From Cruorifilaria tuberocauda (taxonomy: Eukaryota; Nematoda; Chromadorea; Rhabditida; Onchocercidae), in the NCBI GenBank assembly GCA_013365365.1, contig JABVXU010000001.1, positions 806,001 to 870,000 on the forward strand: a stretch of 64,000 nucleotides of DNA, read 5' to 3'. Made by a program: the position numbers and the translations under genes. Positions 1 through 12,600 of the stretch are shown here, piece by piece. The notes under the pieces were generated by a model, which saw only the letters and a list, made by a program, of their open reading frames with translations, had not been told where the DNA came from and did not search any database. How positions within the stretch are numbered: position 1 is the first letter of the stretch; each line of letters begins with the position of its first letter.

Positions 1-200
1 CGCAGAATTTGCCGCTTAATATATTATATCATTTAGCATTATTTATATCCTTTAAGGAAGCAAAGAAGTAAAAATTTTGCTATAATCATACCATTGGAAA
101 TAATCTTCATACTACAAATTTCTGCGATGCGAAATTATCTTGTTTCAATGATTTTGTTATGAAAAAATATACAATTAATGGTGTTTTATTGTCATTTCAG

Positions 201-298
201 GTCATGCGGTACAATCATGTCAAACTGATCTATCTAAGAATATTTGGCCACGAATTCCAGATTTCGGCTTCACTCATCTTTCACTTGCAATCAAATGA
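201..298 (+). CDS. Possible last exon of a gene entering from the left (partial, unidentified)
   Basis: A good nematode acceptor (tttattgtcatttcag, ending at base 200) is followed by an open frame in phase 1 that reads about 32 codons to TGA at 296-298. The encoded C-terminus includes NIWPRIPDFGFTHLSLAIK, which looks protein-like (aromatic and proline spacing) but which I do not recognise. The rest of the gene would lie to the left of the window. A second open frame through the same bases, starting GTCATGCGG and reaching a possible donor at about 316, cannot be excluded. No function is proposed. Confidence 0.35.
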
Positions 299-2216
299 TC
301 ATTTTATCATCCGGTGAGATGGTGTTCAAAATGCAATTATTAATCTTCGAAAGTATGGTAAAGCGATTATTTTATTCGCTTCATTATGATACTCTAGTAC
401 AGGTGTATTCTCAATTTATAGCACTCCTAACGCTTTATCCCATATCATCGCAAATACTTTTTTTCTGGATATTAAGAGAGTAATACTTCCTCTGATGATA
501 GAAGACATTTGTACTCTGGACTTTTGTTTCGCTTGTGAGAGCTTTACGTGCCTTAGTCGAAATGTTGTGAGCATTTTCTTATTTGATGTAGAGTTATTCT
601 TCTTGATGTCAATATTACACTGATCAGAAAACATAGTTGAATGGGTCAGTTACTCGATTGCTTTACCATTGATCTAGAAGAAGAGCTTTGGAGTGCTTGT
701 TGAGGTAATCGTTCGGATGGCTGACCACTTCGTTTCAGTACTTTCGAGTTGAACGGTGAGCAGTGTTTATGGAAAAAATTAATTAGTTTTTTTGCGTACG
801 GAAATAACAGTATAAAGAAAAGTCATGACGTGATCTGATACAAGAAACTATTGTAAACAAAATCACTAGCCATACAACAGATAAGGCCGATGGTAAAATG
901 AGATCACTGAATATAAATCGTTGATGGTATTCCTTAGAATAGTATATTAAAAGCTAAACAAAACACTTTATATTATCTGACAAAATTGAGGGCAACACTG
1001 ACTAAGAATTTATGACAAACAATTTCATTAACATAAGTCTCAAGAATACAAAGGGTTCGTAACTTTATATTACAAAATTATTTTAGATTTCCCACAGTCT
1101 CTGCTATTCAGTTTGACTCTTAATATGCTATCAGTTGTATTGTTATCATCGATCTTCAAAATCACTTCCCGTACTCTCATTTCGCAATTTTCAAAAATAA
1201 TAATTACTCAATGAGTATTAAGCTGCGGAAGAGGGAATATGTGACTGAACTACTTGATAAAGAAAACAAAAAGTTTTCCTAACAGCAGAGGATCAAAATA
1301 TCAAACTGATCACAGGTTCCCATCCTCTCATTTTGAAGATAAATTATTTTTGGCTCCTTCAAGTAACCTCTTTTCTATTAAAGGTCATAGTAAATAGTTC
1401 ATATAAATCTGTTCAGAATGATATAAATATGATTATTATATTCCCTACAGTTTTATTCCCCTTAATTCTCTGTGGATTGGTGGCATAATTATACTCTACC
1501 TTTTGGCTAACAATTACCAGTAGACGTATGATGAATTGCATTGATACCCGAACTTTTCATAACGCAACTCACAAAATGCGTTAATTTTGTATTCAATGTC
1601 AACTCGCAGTTTGATAGCATTGCGGGTATTTCATGCGTGGAAGGTTTCAGGCTTATTTCCACGTATAAATGGATTTCCTGATTCGCTGTTAGTTAAAGTT
1701 TTTCCAATTTTTGACGATTAAATAACTTGAATCAGTTTTTATAATGCTTCATTACCACTATCATTTCTTCATCATCACAGTTTTAACGCACACCTCTTTT
1801 CACTTCTTCATTAGCGCCTCATCCATTTGTTAAACCTTCCCTAAAAGGAAATTCTTCAAAGTAATTCAGAAAATACCAAGTGAACTGTTTTGATGGATTG
1901 TACAATTCGAAATAGATAGCTGGAAAGAAATTGAAGTAGGACAAAGAAGGGTGTAGACATAATGACGCATGAATAAAATGCTGAATCGTAATTCATTATT
2001 TGAAGTTTTGGGGCCTGTATGTGCAATCGTTTCCTTTGATGGATGCTATGATAATCCAAATCAATTGGATACAGCTAAACAAACACTATCTCACTTCTAT
2101 TCTATAAAAGATGTAATTTCAGGTGACACGTGCAGGATTTTCTGGAGGACTATACAGCCATCTACAATTTTTACAGTCGAAATTCCCCTTTTCTGTAGAC
2201 ATCTGGATCTTTCGTG
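299..2216. other. No supported gene (intergenic)
   Basis: AT-rich sequence without splice-linked coding exons that I can support. An open frame at 1969-2217 on the plus strand runs almost to the next gene's ATG, but it has no recognisable protein similarity and is probably upstream untranslated sequence. A pyrimidine tract with ttacag ending at 2176 could be the spliced-leader acceptor of the following gene. Confidence 0.5.
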
Positions 2217-3949
2217 ATGGACATTAAAAGCAGTGGAAATTCTGAATGTGTCGGACCATGCTCCAGTGGCATAACAAGCTTGGGTGTGGTACCTTCACCT
2301 ATTCGTAAACGGCGTTTTAGCAGTGCAAAAATTCAACCGGTCAGTTTCTTCCCTTAAGATTTTGATCATTCTGTGCTAATCATTCTGCTTACTTCCTGCT
2401 TACATCCTGGCAACACCGTACACATCAAATTTTATCGAAGATTTTCAGCTGTGGGAACTTGTTTCTCAATCTGAAAAATGAAATTAATTTTGGAGGCGGA
2501 TAGGCTCAATAGTTATGCATTTAAGGTCATACTTTTCGCGTGACATCTGGTCCCGAGATGCAAAATATTGGCGGCCTTCAGGGGTCAGATTTCGTCATAA
2601 AGTGACCAGGTATCAATTCAGAATTACTTCAGATTTGCAACTTCAGACTCGAGTAAAACGGGTAATGCAAAGTGATGATGAGATTGGGCGTATGGTTGCA
2701 TCAGTACCGGTAGCAATTGGTCGTGCTATGGAGCATTTTGCTGAGAAGTTACTTGAAACTGCTGCACAATGTGTCTTATATTCTACATCACGCACTCTCT
2801 CTCCATCACATATGTAACTTTTTGAATTCTTGTATCGCTAGATCACAACAATTTTGTCATTTTGATTAAACGTTCTAATTTTAATCATGTATCCAATTAC
2901 ATAATATTTGCTGCCAATTCTCATATCAACATGCAGATAGTACTGTTGGGGTTGTGGGATAGATGAACAAGTAGGAAAATTTTACAGACTGTTTATTAAT
3001 CCATAATCGTTTATATGTGATTTCAGAAAACAAGCTGTATTACAAATTCCACATTTTAAGTTCTTAGAATCACTGGTTCGGGAAATACCTTTACCACCAT
3101 CAGTTGCACCTGAACTTCATTGGAAAAGTGATTTAGCCGACCAGTCTTCGTTTTCGAGTTTTTATCCGCCAGGTTATCGGTTTCATCATACTTATTTATT
3201 TTACTAAATTTATCTGACATTTGGAGTTACGCCATTGTTTTTCTTTCTGTTGCAAAAATGCTACAATTTTTCTAGTCTTTTTAAAATTTTGACTTTTTTC
3301 ATTTTCAAATATCATTACAAACGTTCTTTTCCTATACTTTAGTTATTCAGGTCTTGCCACAGATTCTCCCAGTCATATGAGTGTGTCAGTGCTGACGGCC
3401 CAAATGGATTTGCCAAAATTACCATCTAGTGGAAATCTGTTGAGTATTAAAAGAAAACAAAATAATGGTGAGGTAGACTGCACTGAAACAAAGCCGAAAA
3501 GAGGACGGCCACGAAAAGTGAAAAAAGAAGAGAAGTACAGTTTTCTTTATGTTAAAAGTACTGAGGAATAGGATAAGCGCGAGGTCTGATTTTATCGGTT
3601 CTTAATTTTCCTAAAAAATATGAAGTCACAATTTCATGTTATATTGATTATAATCTTAATTACCCCAAAAGATAATATTTTAATTAGTTAAATGATCACT
3701 TTTTTCAGGTGCGTTGATGACGACGGTTTACTTTTGGATGACAATGCTTTAGGTTGTGTAGCAGATATAAATGCGTTGTCAAACGGGATAATGCTTAGTG
3801 ATCGAGAGCTTATGCCCCCTCCCAATGTTTTACCGGTACGTGTTATCGCAACTACTACATTTACGGACAATAAAAGAAACCCATCATCAACGAATCTGCT
3901 TTCTTCATCTAAGATAAATAATAACGGCGAGCAGAGGTCAACTTTGTAA
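2217..3949 (+). CDS. DRAP1: NC2-alpha / DRAP1 histone-fold transcription corepressor
   Basis: Exons 2217-2339, 2647-2813, 3027-3172, 3351-3534 and 3709-3949 join in phase to 286 residues. The family pairs with NC2-beta (DR1) through a histone fold, binds TBP on promoter DNA and blocks TFIIA/TFIIB entry in the nucleus. The fold spans about residues 35-105: a basic lead-in (AKIQPTRVKRVMQSDDEIG), VPVAIGRAMEHFAEKLL as the long central helix, then LSPSHIKQAVL and FKFLESLVREIP, matching the DRAP1 order and spacing. Unlike many relatives it has a roughly 35-residue N-terminal extension. The C-terminal half is low-complexity and carries a canonical AT-hook core, KRGRPRK, at about 195-201. The start is the first ATG that gives an in-phase first exon. 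An AG at 2175-2176, 40 nt upstream, could accept a spliced leader. The family call is firm; the exact end of exon 4 is likely but not certain. Confidence 0.9.
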
Positions 3950-5442
3950 CAGTTGTTTGTGGTTACCAGTAGTACTTTCCACAATTTCTACTGTGCAACA
4001 TGATTCCAAAAGTGCTCCTATAAAAATTCCATAACGGTGATTTCGTTCCATTTTGACTAATTTTTTTGTACATTAATCATTGTTATGGCATTATTATTTT
4101 TTGTGAGAAAAATGTGTATAATCTAATAACGAAAATAGATTCAAGAATTATCTAAAAGCTTAAATTAATTCGGTCAACGATTTCTCATTGAGTGATTAAA
4201 CGAGTTATTATGATAATGTGACTGCAATAGATTTGTAAAACGTAGATATTTCTACAATTTTTTGTATTGTTGAGAAAAAACAGATGTTTTTGTTTGTGAT
4301 TTCTGCGCCTCGCTTAGGCTGACCTGCCGTGCATCTTTGTTCCGTTTATTTGTCACTTTATTTGAGTTGGTGTTTGTTCTTATTCCTGTTAATTGTTTAC
4401 ATTCGAGGTAGTATAAACGTGTTTATTTATTTGCGTTTTCATATTTATTTTTACGGTTTTTTATTATCCTGGAATATCGCTTTGTAAATTTCGATCTGTA
4501 AATATGCATATTGGAGCTTGGTCTAGGATTTTGTGTTCACGTTAAATTTACATGATATATAAGAGTCGAATTGATGGAATATATTAACAAATTCTTAGTT
4601 TATAAGCAAGTTGTTTAATATTACCAAATTTCAAGTATAGAATGGCGAGGTTAAGGAGGGAAGGGAAGAGTCATTAGTATTGCAGGAATCCTAAGGTTGA
4701 TTGATACTTAATTCTGGCATTTGATGTGAAAGTAATTTGGCTGATAATTTGTTCCGTAAAAGGGTTTATTCTTTTTAGAAAATTAGCGAAGTTATTAATA
4801 TTGTAATTGCCATTCCAGATAATGAAAATTTCTTCCTGATTATAGATGATAGAAGTAATCGTTTATTAGTATGAAGTGAGGATAAGGAATTGGTGAGGAT
4901 TTGGTTGAGGTGGATGATGAAACTGCCTCTTCGATTATTTTATCCATTTGTAGATTGTTTGGGAGAAAATTGAGCGTTAATTTAACAACGATTATTAATT
5001 ATTTCACAACAATTAAACAATCATTTTGTGCAGAAGAGGAACGTTTTTATAGCTAGTTAGGATATCAAAAATCAAAGTGAATAATAACGATATTCATTGC
5101 AGTTAAGGAGTTATTAGATAAAAAAAAGAGTCAGCTATTTGGAAATTTCCAATAAAATTTTAGTATCAAATTGACAATGATTCACGCAAGTTGTAATTTG
5201 TATAATCAGTTAGGCTCTACATAAATTGCAATTTTGTGTGATCTGCTAAATTTCTCGGTAAATACAACCGTAAATCATTTAATTGAAAATATTTTAGATA
5301 AAATTTCTTGAATAAAAAATTCTGTAATTTCTTTCATGACTGCAATATTTTTATATTATAAAAATTTTTCATGTTTTCTGATAGTGTTTGCGACTAAAAT
5401 TTATTTGAAAATATCTGGAGAGGCGCAGCATCGCAAGGCTTA
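3950..5442. other. Intergenic, no gene seen
   Basis: About 1.5 kb between two plus-strand genes. It is AT-rich with frequent stops in all frames, and I see no RNA gene or repeat. It should contain the 3' UTR of the NC2-alpha gene and the promoter or trans-splice region of the farnesyltransferase gene. Confidence 0.6.
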
Positions 5443-8400
5443 ATGGATGGGTTATCAATAGTGTACAGCTTTAGCGCCTTCGATGAGAAGTACGCTTTCG
5501 ATGATGATGGTTTCTTCACCTATAGTAGTACGGAGCAAGTACGTTAAACGACTGTTCTATCAAATATGATCTTTGTTACTTGGATGCACTTTAGATACGA
5601 AGATAAATATCATGTTTCAACTCTAAGAATAAGCGGTAATGGATTTACACTGATTTTAATTTAAACCTTCCTCAAATTTATTATGATTATTTTGATGTCA
5701 CGTAATCTTCACTGCTTATAATTATGGCTATAATTTACATATGATGACCTATCATCATAACATGTCTCATGTAAAAAATTTTAATTCTAATGGTCAGATT
5801 TTTTTTCAGAAACGAGTTGAAGAACTTGTAAAGGAACAGGTTGGAAAATTCGCTGACGCTTATTTGGATAGTGTAGATGACGATTCAGAATATGCGCCGA
5901 CATTATGTAGAACACTTCACACTAGACTTGTTTACCGATCCTTAAAACAGCTGGAAAAGTCATGTTCGGTAAAGAGATTTATAGCCAGAACTGAATTAAA
6001 CTTCGTAGAAATAATTATCATTTTTAATTTTTAAAATAACTTTCTTAAAAGAATAAATTTGAAAGATAATTATAATTGTTGAGTAATCTCCTATTCAGTA
6101 AGCGTAACGTCTTATGAATCATTTTATGTGCAGAATCTTCAATGAGGTAGAAGTTAATTGCTTAAAGATAATTTTATTTGAAAATTTTATGCAAGTTTTT
6201 TTTACGTTTCAGCATCTCGATGCATCGCGGCCTTGGTTTTGTTATTGGGGGATGCACAGTTTAAAGCTTTTGGAGGCGTCGCTTGATGAAAACTTAACTT
6301 CTAGGTATATTTTGTTGGAATTACTAAATGGATGACATCTATATATAAACCTATTTAAAGCAAATTTTCATTGGATACAATAATGAAGCCGAAAATCAAA
6401 AGACAGGAATGAGGATCTGATTTTATTAAAATGATACTTTTTGCAGCGTTGTTCGATTTCTGAAGACCTGTGAATGGCCTAGTGGTGGATATGGAGGCGA
6501 GCAGTTTCTTTGGTTCATTTGACAGACATATGCGAGAAATCTTTTTTACAAACACATTTCAACTGTTGGTCATGAGAGCATCTAGCGTGTTGGACTTACT
6601 TTGTTATTTGTTGTCACCTTAGAGCTAAAGACTAAATGTTAAGGTGGTCCAGGACAATATCCACATTTGGCAACAACATATGGTGCGGTAATGGCACTAG
6701 TGAGCATCGGTACTGATGAGGCGCTTGCAAGTATTAACAGGCTCGTATTGTTTTTTATCTTAAGTATTTCAACTTCTGCTTGATTGATTATAAGTTAATG
6801 AGGGCTTATGAGAATTGGAATTATTTGCGATTATGAAGTACTTTATCTATACAATCTTTCTTGCTTATATCATAAAATGCAAGCAGTAATATCATTAGTA
6901 CTTTAGGAAAACTTTGAGAAATTTTCTACTTTCTGTGAAACGGCCTGATGGTGGGTTTTCATTACATATTGGTGGTGAAGCTGATATTCGAGGATCGTAC
7001 TGTGCTGTTGCAGTTGCTTCTATTACGAATATTTTAGACGATCAGCTAAAGAAAGATGCAGATAGTTGGATTATCAGGTTGTTTTTCTTTTATTCAAATT
7101 TATTCAGTAATAAATTCAGCAAATCATAGAATTAATTGCTGAACATAATTTATTTATTTTTTTTCCTCCTCATCGTCAGCTTCACTTTTCTAAGAAATTT
7201 TTCTTTTAAATTGAACGCAAATCCAATTCAGCTGTCAAACATACGAAGGTGGTTTCGGTGGTGAACGGTGCTGTGAAGCACATGGCGGTTACACATTTTG
7301 TGGAGTAGCTGCTTTAATGCTACTGGGGAAAAGCGCATTAATTCACGTATCGTCACTATTCAGATGGCTTGCGCAAAAACAAATGAAATTTGAAGGAGGA
7401 TTTCAAGTGATTTAAATTCAAATTTGGAATATTGATCTTTTTAGTCACCTGAAAGTGTTGTTTGCTAGTTTAATATGACTTAAAAAAGGAGTCAAAACAA
7501 TTTTACTTGATAGTTCTTCATTTTGTTGTAGATTTTTTTAAAGAAAGAAGTGAGTGTATCTAAATATTGAATTAAAATTTTTAGGGAGATTGATTTAATT
7601 TCCCTCTTTTTCCAGGGTAGGACAAATAAATTGGTTGATGGTTGTTATAGTTTTTGGGTAGCTGCTGTGTTTCCAATGTTAGAAGTTGCTCAACTGGCCG
7701 TTGGGAATAAAATCTTTTCATCATTTGACGGAAAAGCACTACAAGAATATATTCTAGTAGCTTGTCAAGATATCGAAAATGGTGGCTTACGAGATAAACC
7801 AGACAAGTTCGTATTGATGTATTTATTTTTCTTTGGAATTCGTAGATGTAGTTTAGTCTGAATGAGCCAGTTTGATCAATAGAAAACTTCCAAATCAAAA
7901 TTTGGCTGAAATTTCATTTAATTGACCATTTTGATATCATTTATGTCATTTCTTTAGTATCTAGTGGTCCAGGATTTAGGATTTTGAGGAATTAGAAGTT
8001 TCGAAGTTTGAGAAATCGGTGTTTTAAGATTGTGACCAATCATATAGTTTGAATGCGGGACTTTTGATACTATAATTAATTTCAGTTTGAAAGCCTACCT
8101 TGATTAAATTAAACTGATTAAGCACTATGGCTACAAAATATATGAGTAGCATAACGAGTAGGTTTATTTTTCGGAAATTAAATCACGTGATGTTGAAGAT
8201 TGAGTGATTTATACCATACGTGTTACGTTTTGAGTGGTCTTTCTATTGCACAATATTATACAACGGATGCTATCGTTGGTGGAGAAATTAATCGTTTGGT
8301 ATGAATTTTACTTATTAGGAGCAGTTTATAGCAAAATCGATTTCATTTCTATCACATTTGGGAATAACGCGCAAATTGAAATATAGTACGTATCCTAGGC

Positions 8401-8608
8401 TTACGAAATAATATCATTCCATGAACTTGCTACATATAATATTAAAATTTGACTTGTCATACATTCAGATTTATCGAATAAACAGTTTTCTAGAAAGGTA
8501 TTTTTTTTTCTTTATTTTTTTATTTTATAGGCAAGACTGTCGCCAGTATATAATATTTGCGTGGATGTCGAAAGAAAGGCACGAGAATATTTTGGAAAGC
8601 CCAAGTAA
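5443..8608 (+). CDS. FNTB: Protein farnesyltransferase subunit beta
   Basis: Exons 5443-5538, 5810-5968, 6213-6304, 6447-6496, 6644-6740, 6907-7077, 7232-7406, 7616-7806, 8199-8298 and 8531-8608 give 402 residues (mammalian beta is about 437). With the alpha subunit it transfers farnesyl from FPP to the cysteine of CaaX proteins in the cytosol. The alpha-alpha barrel repeats are clear: RPWFCYW, GPGQYPHLATTYGAV, RPDGGFSLHIGGE, CQTYEGGFGG, EAHGGYTFCGVAAL and FEGGFQGRTNKLVDGCYSFW. The catalytic zinc ligands are present: D288 and C290 in LVDGCYSFW and H350 in DLYHTCYVLSGLSIAQ. The last exon encodes SPVYNI, as in the family C-terminus, but ends early. Two introns (6497-6643 and 6741-6906) seem to start with GC; GT alternatives exist but spoil the alignment. 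The acceptor of exon 9 (ag at 8197-8198) is weak but gives exact family spacing. Confidence 0.96.
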
Positions 8609-9692
8609 TCTGAGAATTGAACTGAAGTTTATTTAGTTTTTAGAAAGATCTCATTATGAACTTATTATTTAAAACTTATTAAATCGTGCACAAGCAGCTA
8701 ACGTTCATTTTATCGCTGTATTATTTATTTATATTGTGACATGCCATTTTACTTGTGTGGCGTAGCATTGTTGACTCTGTCAGCTAAATGCGAGACGGTG
8801 GACCTTAGTTTAACCGAAGCTTGCATGTTTTTCCGTAGCACTTTCCATTTCCTCACTTGATAAAATCGATCTTCACGCTTTATTATTGCTGAATATGTTT
8901 TGATATTGTTACTGTATCTTCTTACTTTACAATGTAATTTTTTAGTAAGAAAAAGTTATGTCATTTAGTTTTTTTTTAAGCTCTTGAATGTTTTGAAATT
9001 TATAATTTGGTGAATTTTAAATTATTATATTGGAAAATAAATTTGTGTTGCCGCTTTTTAAATATTGTTCATCAAATTTATTTTGTGTTGAAACGGAACG
9101 TTCATTTACCATTCTTCAAAATCGTGAGAAATTTCATTTTTAATTGTAATTTTTTATGTTTTGGGTTTTTCTCAAGTTATTTTATTTTATACATCAGTCT
9201 AAAATTATAATTTTTAATATTTACACCTTATAATCGTAAGAACATAATGTATGAAGTAGTTGGACATTTTGAAAATATTTCATAGTCAGTGGGAGCTGGT
9301 GAAGCGATTGCTGCTTACTAATAGTAGCTAGGTGGAGGTTTCGCATAGCGATGGAAGTTTATAAATAATTTGTGACTTTAGCAGTGTATTTTGCTTTTAC
9401 TAGTTCTTAATTTAGGTATACTTTATCTATTTGAAAAAATTATGTCCAGTTAGAAAATTCTTTAAGTTAGCATCTAGTTCTCTCGGGTAATCGTCCATTC
9501 CATTTATTCTTATTAAGAGTATCTGTTTGAACTTTGCCTTTTATTTTGAATGTAGGCTTGAGATCTTTCCGTGTTTTTAATCTATATATGAGCAGTTTCA
9601 GATTCATACTGTTTATACTTCACTAGCAAGAATAAGTCAGATTTTGTGGTTCTGTCGAAAACTGTTTGTTTTTTCATTAACAGATTGAACAA
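8609..9692. other. Intergenic, no gene seen
   Basis: AT-rich spacer of about 1.1 kb between same-strand genes. Short open frames here (for example 9007-9210) have phenylalanine/leucine-rich, AT-driven compositions and no splice support. The next gene's ATG lies nine bases after an acceptor-like cattaacag (AG at 9682-9683), a plausible spliced-leader site. Confidence 0.55.
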
Positions 9693-12600
9693 ATGGCACC
9701 ATCAGCAACGGTTGGACCTTTAGTTCAACATTTACCTGAAACAAAATGGTATGATTATGGAGATATGGAATGTGCCGAACAACTGATCTCTGATTTGAAT
9801 TGCCTTAATGGCATCGAAGAACAAGCAGGAATTTTATTGAAAATGGACTGTGAATTGCAATGGCAGAGTATGTTCATATTTTACACATTTTGAATGCTTT
9901 TTTATGTAACAAGATTCAGGTTCATATGAAAGTGTTTTTGCATACCTATCATTCCTTCTTTCAGAACATTTACATTAGTTGAAATGTTTTAAAATGTTTC
10001 CATAGAAATTCAAAACATCCAAAGCAAAAAATGTATACTTTTCTAGCTTATATTCAAGATGACTTTTCATATCATTTTTCATTCTATTATCCAGCAATTT
10101 AAGTGAATAATCAAGTGTTTCTATCAGTTCAAATCCTTCTTTTTTTAATGTTCCGTGAATTTTTCTCGAAGTAAAAATGAATTGCAGTACAAAGTAAGAA
10201 AAATATAACTAAAACAGCATGGCTGAACACAGTTCTGACGCGTGGTACTGCAAGTGATAAAGTTACTGCAATGCGGATATTAATACGACAAGATCCAGTT
10301 CATTCCCTTGCACATATTGCTACACTAGTCAATACTGTTGCCAAGAAAAATACAAGAGGGGCATTTTCTGTACTCGGTGAGCTCGCTTGCTGATGTCTAA
10401 TTCACTTTCGTGTATGATGTAGCGATAATTTTGTTTTCAACTACCTCTCCAGTTTTTCAGGCGTTCTAAAAGACTTATTCATCAATGAATTATTACCACC
10501 CAAGCGAAAATTGATTCCCTTTGCAGCGGTTAGTTTATTTTTGTTTGTCCCAGTTTTTGTAATAATTGCTAAAAACCTTTTTTTTTCTTATAAGTTACTA
10601 AATTTCAGAGACCAGTGAATAAAATAAATTTGTCATCATTGGACATGGATGCTAGTTTGAAAAGAAAACTCATGCTTTGGAAATTTGAATCGGACCTAAA
10701 AATTATCTATGAGAAATTCATTGCAGCAATTGAGGTATGTGTATTTATAAGTTCGAATGTTACGGTAATAGGTGATTGATGAGGAATAAAACCGTTGTTT
10801 GTCATTCTAGCGACTAGCTGGAGAAAATATAGAGAAATTGGGAATAATGTCTTGCCGTTACGCTCTGGAACTATTGATCGCACGTGCCGAACAAGAACAG
10901 GTACATATTTGCATCTTATTTTCTGCTAAAGTGTTTAATGTTTAGCAACACTGAAGTTAATATCTTTTTAAGGACAGTCGGAAATTTTGATTAATGCCAG
11001 TTCTAATTTCTGGCAGTTACTTTTAAATTCTGTTTTCTCTTTACTAGAAATTATTGTCCCTGCTTGTCAACAAACTTGGACACCCAAATAAAACATTGGC
11101 TACACGTGTTTGTGGATATCTGCTACAGTTGACCAGAAAACAACCGCTGATGCGTTATGTTATTGTTAAAGAAGTAGAACGACTTATCTATCGAAAGTTT
11201 GCTTTCAAATCGGATTTTGATTCTTAACATTCTGATCGCTACTATTTTTAGTTTTCTAAGCTTTGAACATTAGCTCTCTCAATATTTCAAATGGAATTTT
11301 ACATTTACAGAAATATTTCATGCTGTACACAGCTTCATGCAATTTCACTTTTGTCTCAAATGAATCTGGACGGTTGTGACTCAACGCTTACATCAACATT
11401 GCTTAATATTTATACTGGATTGTTTCGAATGTCAGTTTTGAATAAGAAAATGGATGACAAAATGTTGAATGTCTTATTGTTAGCTACGAATCGGGCATTC
11501 TCCTACGCAAAAGGTTTTCTTTTATTGCGAAGTCACCATTTTTTTCTCTTTATTCAGCCTCATTAGTCATATTTGAGTTTTTTTTATTCAAAAATAGAAT
11601 AGTAATTTATGGCTGAATCAATGGACTTTAAACATTCACATAAGTGTATATTCCTGCTTTTTACATAATTTGGTACTGACAGTTGCAATGTTATTGATTT
11701 ATCTCACTCTGAGGGAATGTAAACTGTTAGAGGAAATATTTTAACATACAACTTAAAACTTTGCAATTTTAAATACTGTTTCCAGGTGATGTAGATAAAT
11801 TAATGAAAGAAATCGATACTCTATACAAAATTTTGCATCAGTCAAATTTTTCAACTGCTTTGCAGACACTAAAATTATTATATCAGCTTCTTACAACGAG
11901 GTCTTTGCTTTTCAGATTTATCTTATCTCTCTTGTGCACACTTTTGCATGGATAGCTTCATTTAGTAATGAAATTAGTAGGTTACTCTCGGCATATAATG
12001 AATGATATATGGAAAATATATAGTCAGAAAGTGTTGTCTGCCTAGAAGAATGGACATAAGAATACAATAGATATAAGAAGAAGTATACCAAGTGTTATTT
12101 ATTGTATTTATTTATAGTGAGGGAATTTCGGATCGTTTCTATGCTGCTCTTTATCGACGTATATTAGATCTCCAACATAGCACAAATGTAGATAGGCAAT
12201 TGTTTTCATTGTTATATCGAGCTTTATCTTCGGATATTATTGAACATAGAGTTATTGCATTCATCAAGCGTCTTTTACAGGTTTGCGTTTTTGTGAAGAA
12301 TATCCTAAATTTTATTTGGTATTATTGAAATGAAATTTTTTTCGAATTCTGAATCTAAACGAATTTTTGAAAGACTTGAAGTATTTGTTTAAAGTTTACC
12401 TAAAATACCACCCAGCGAAAATAAGGTTGGTTTTGAAAATCTGGTTCCAATGTGTTTACTGAAGTGACCTAAAACTTTGGAAGCAAATAATACAAATCTA
12501 ACTGATAGGATGAAGTTTTTTGAATTTTCAAGCATACAATTTTTTTCTTTATAGCAGTGCAGTTTTTTATGATTTAGATATGTTTCTTAGAAATTCAATC

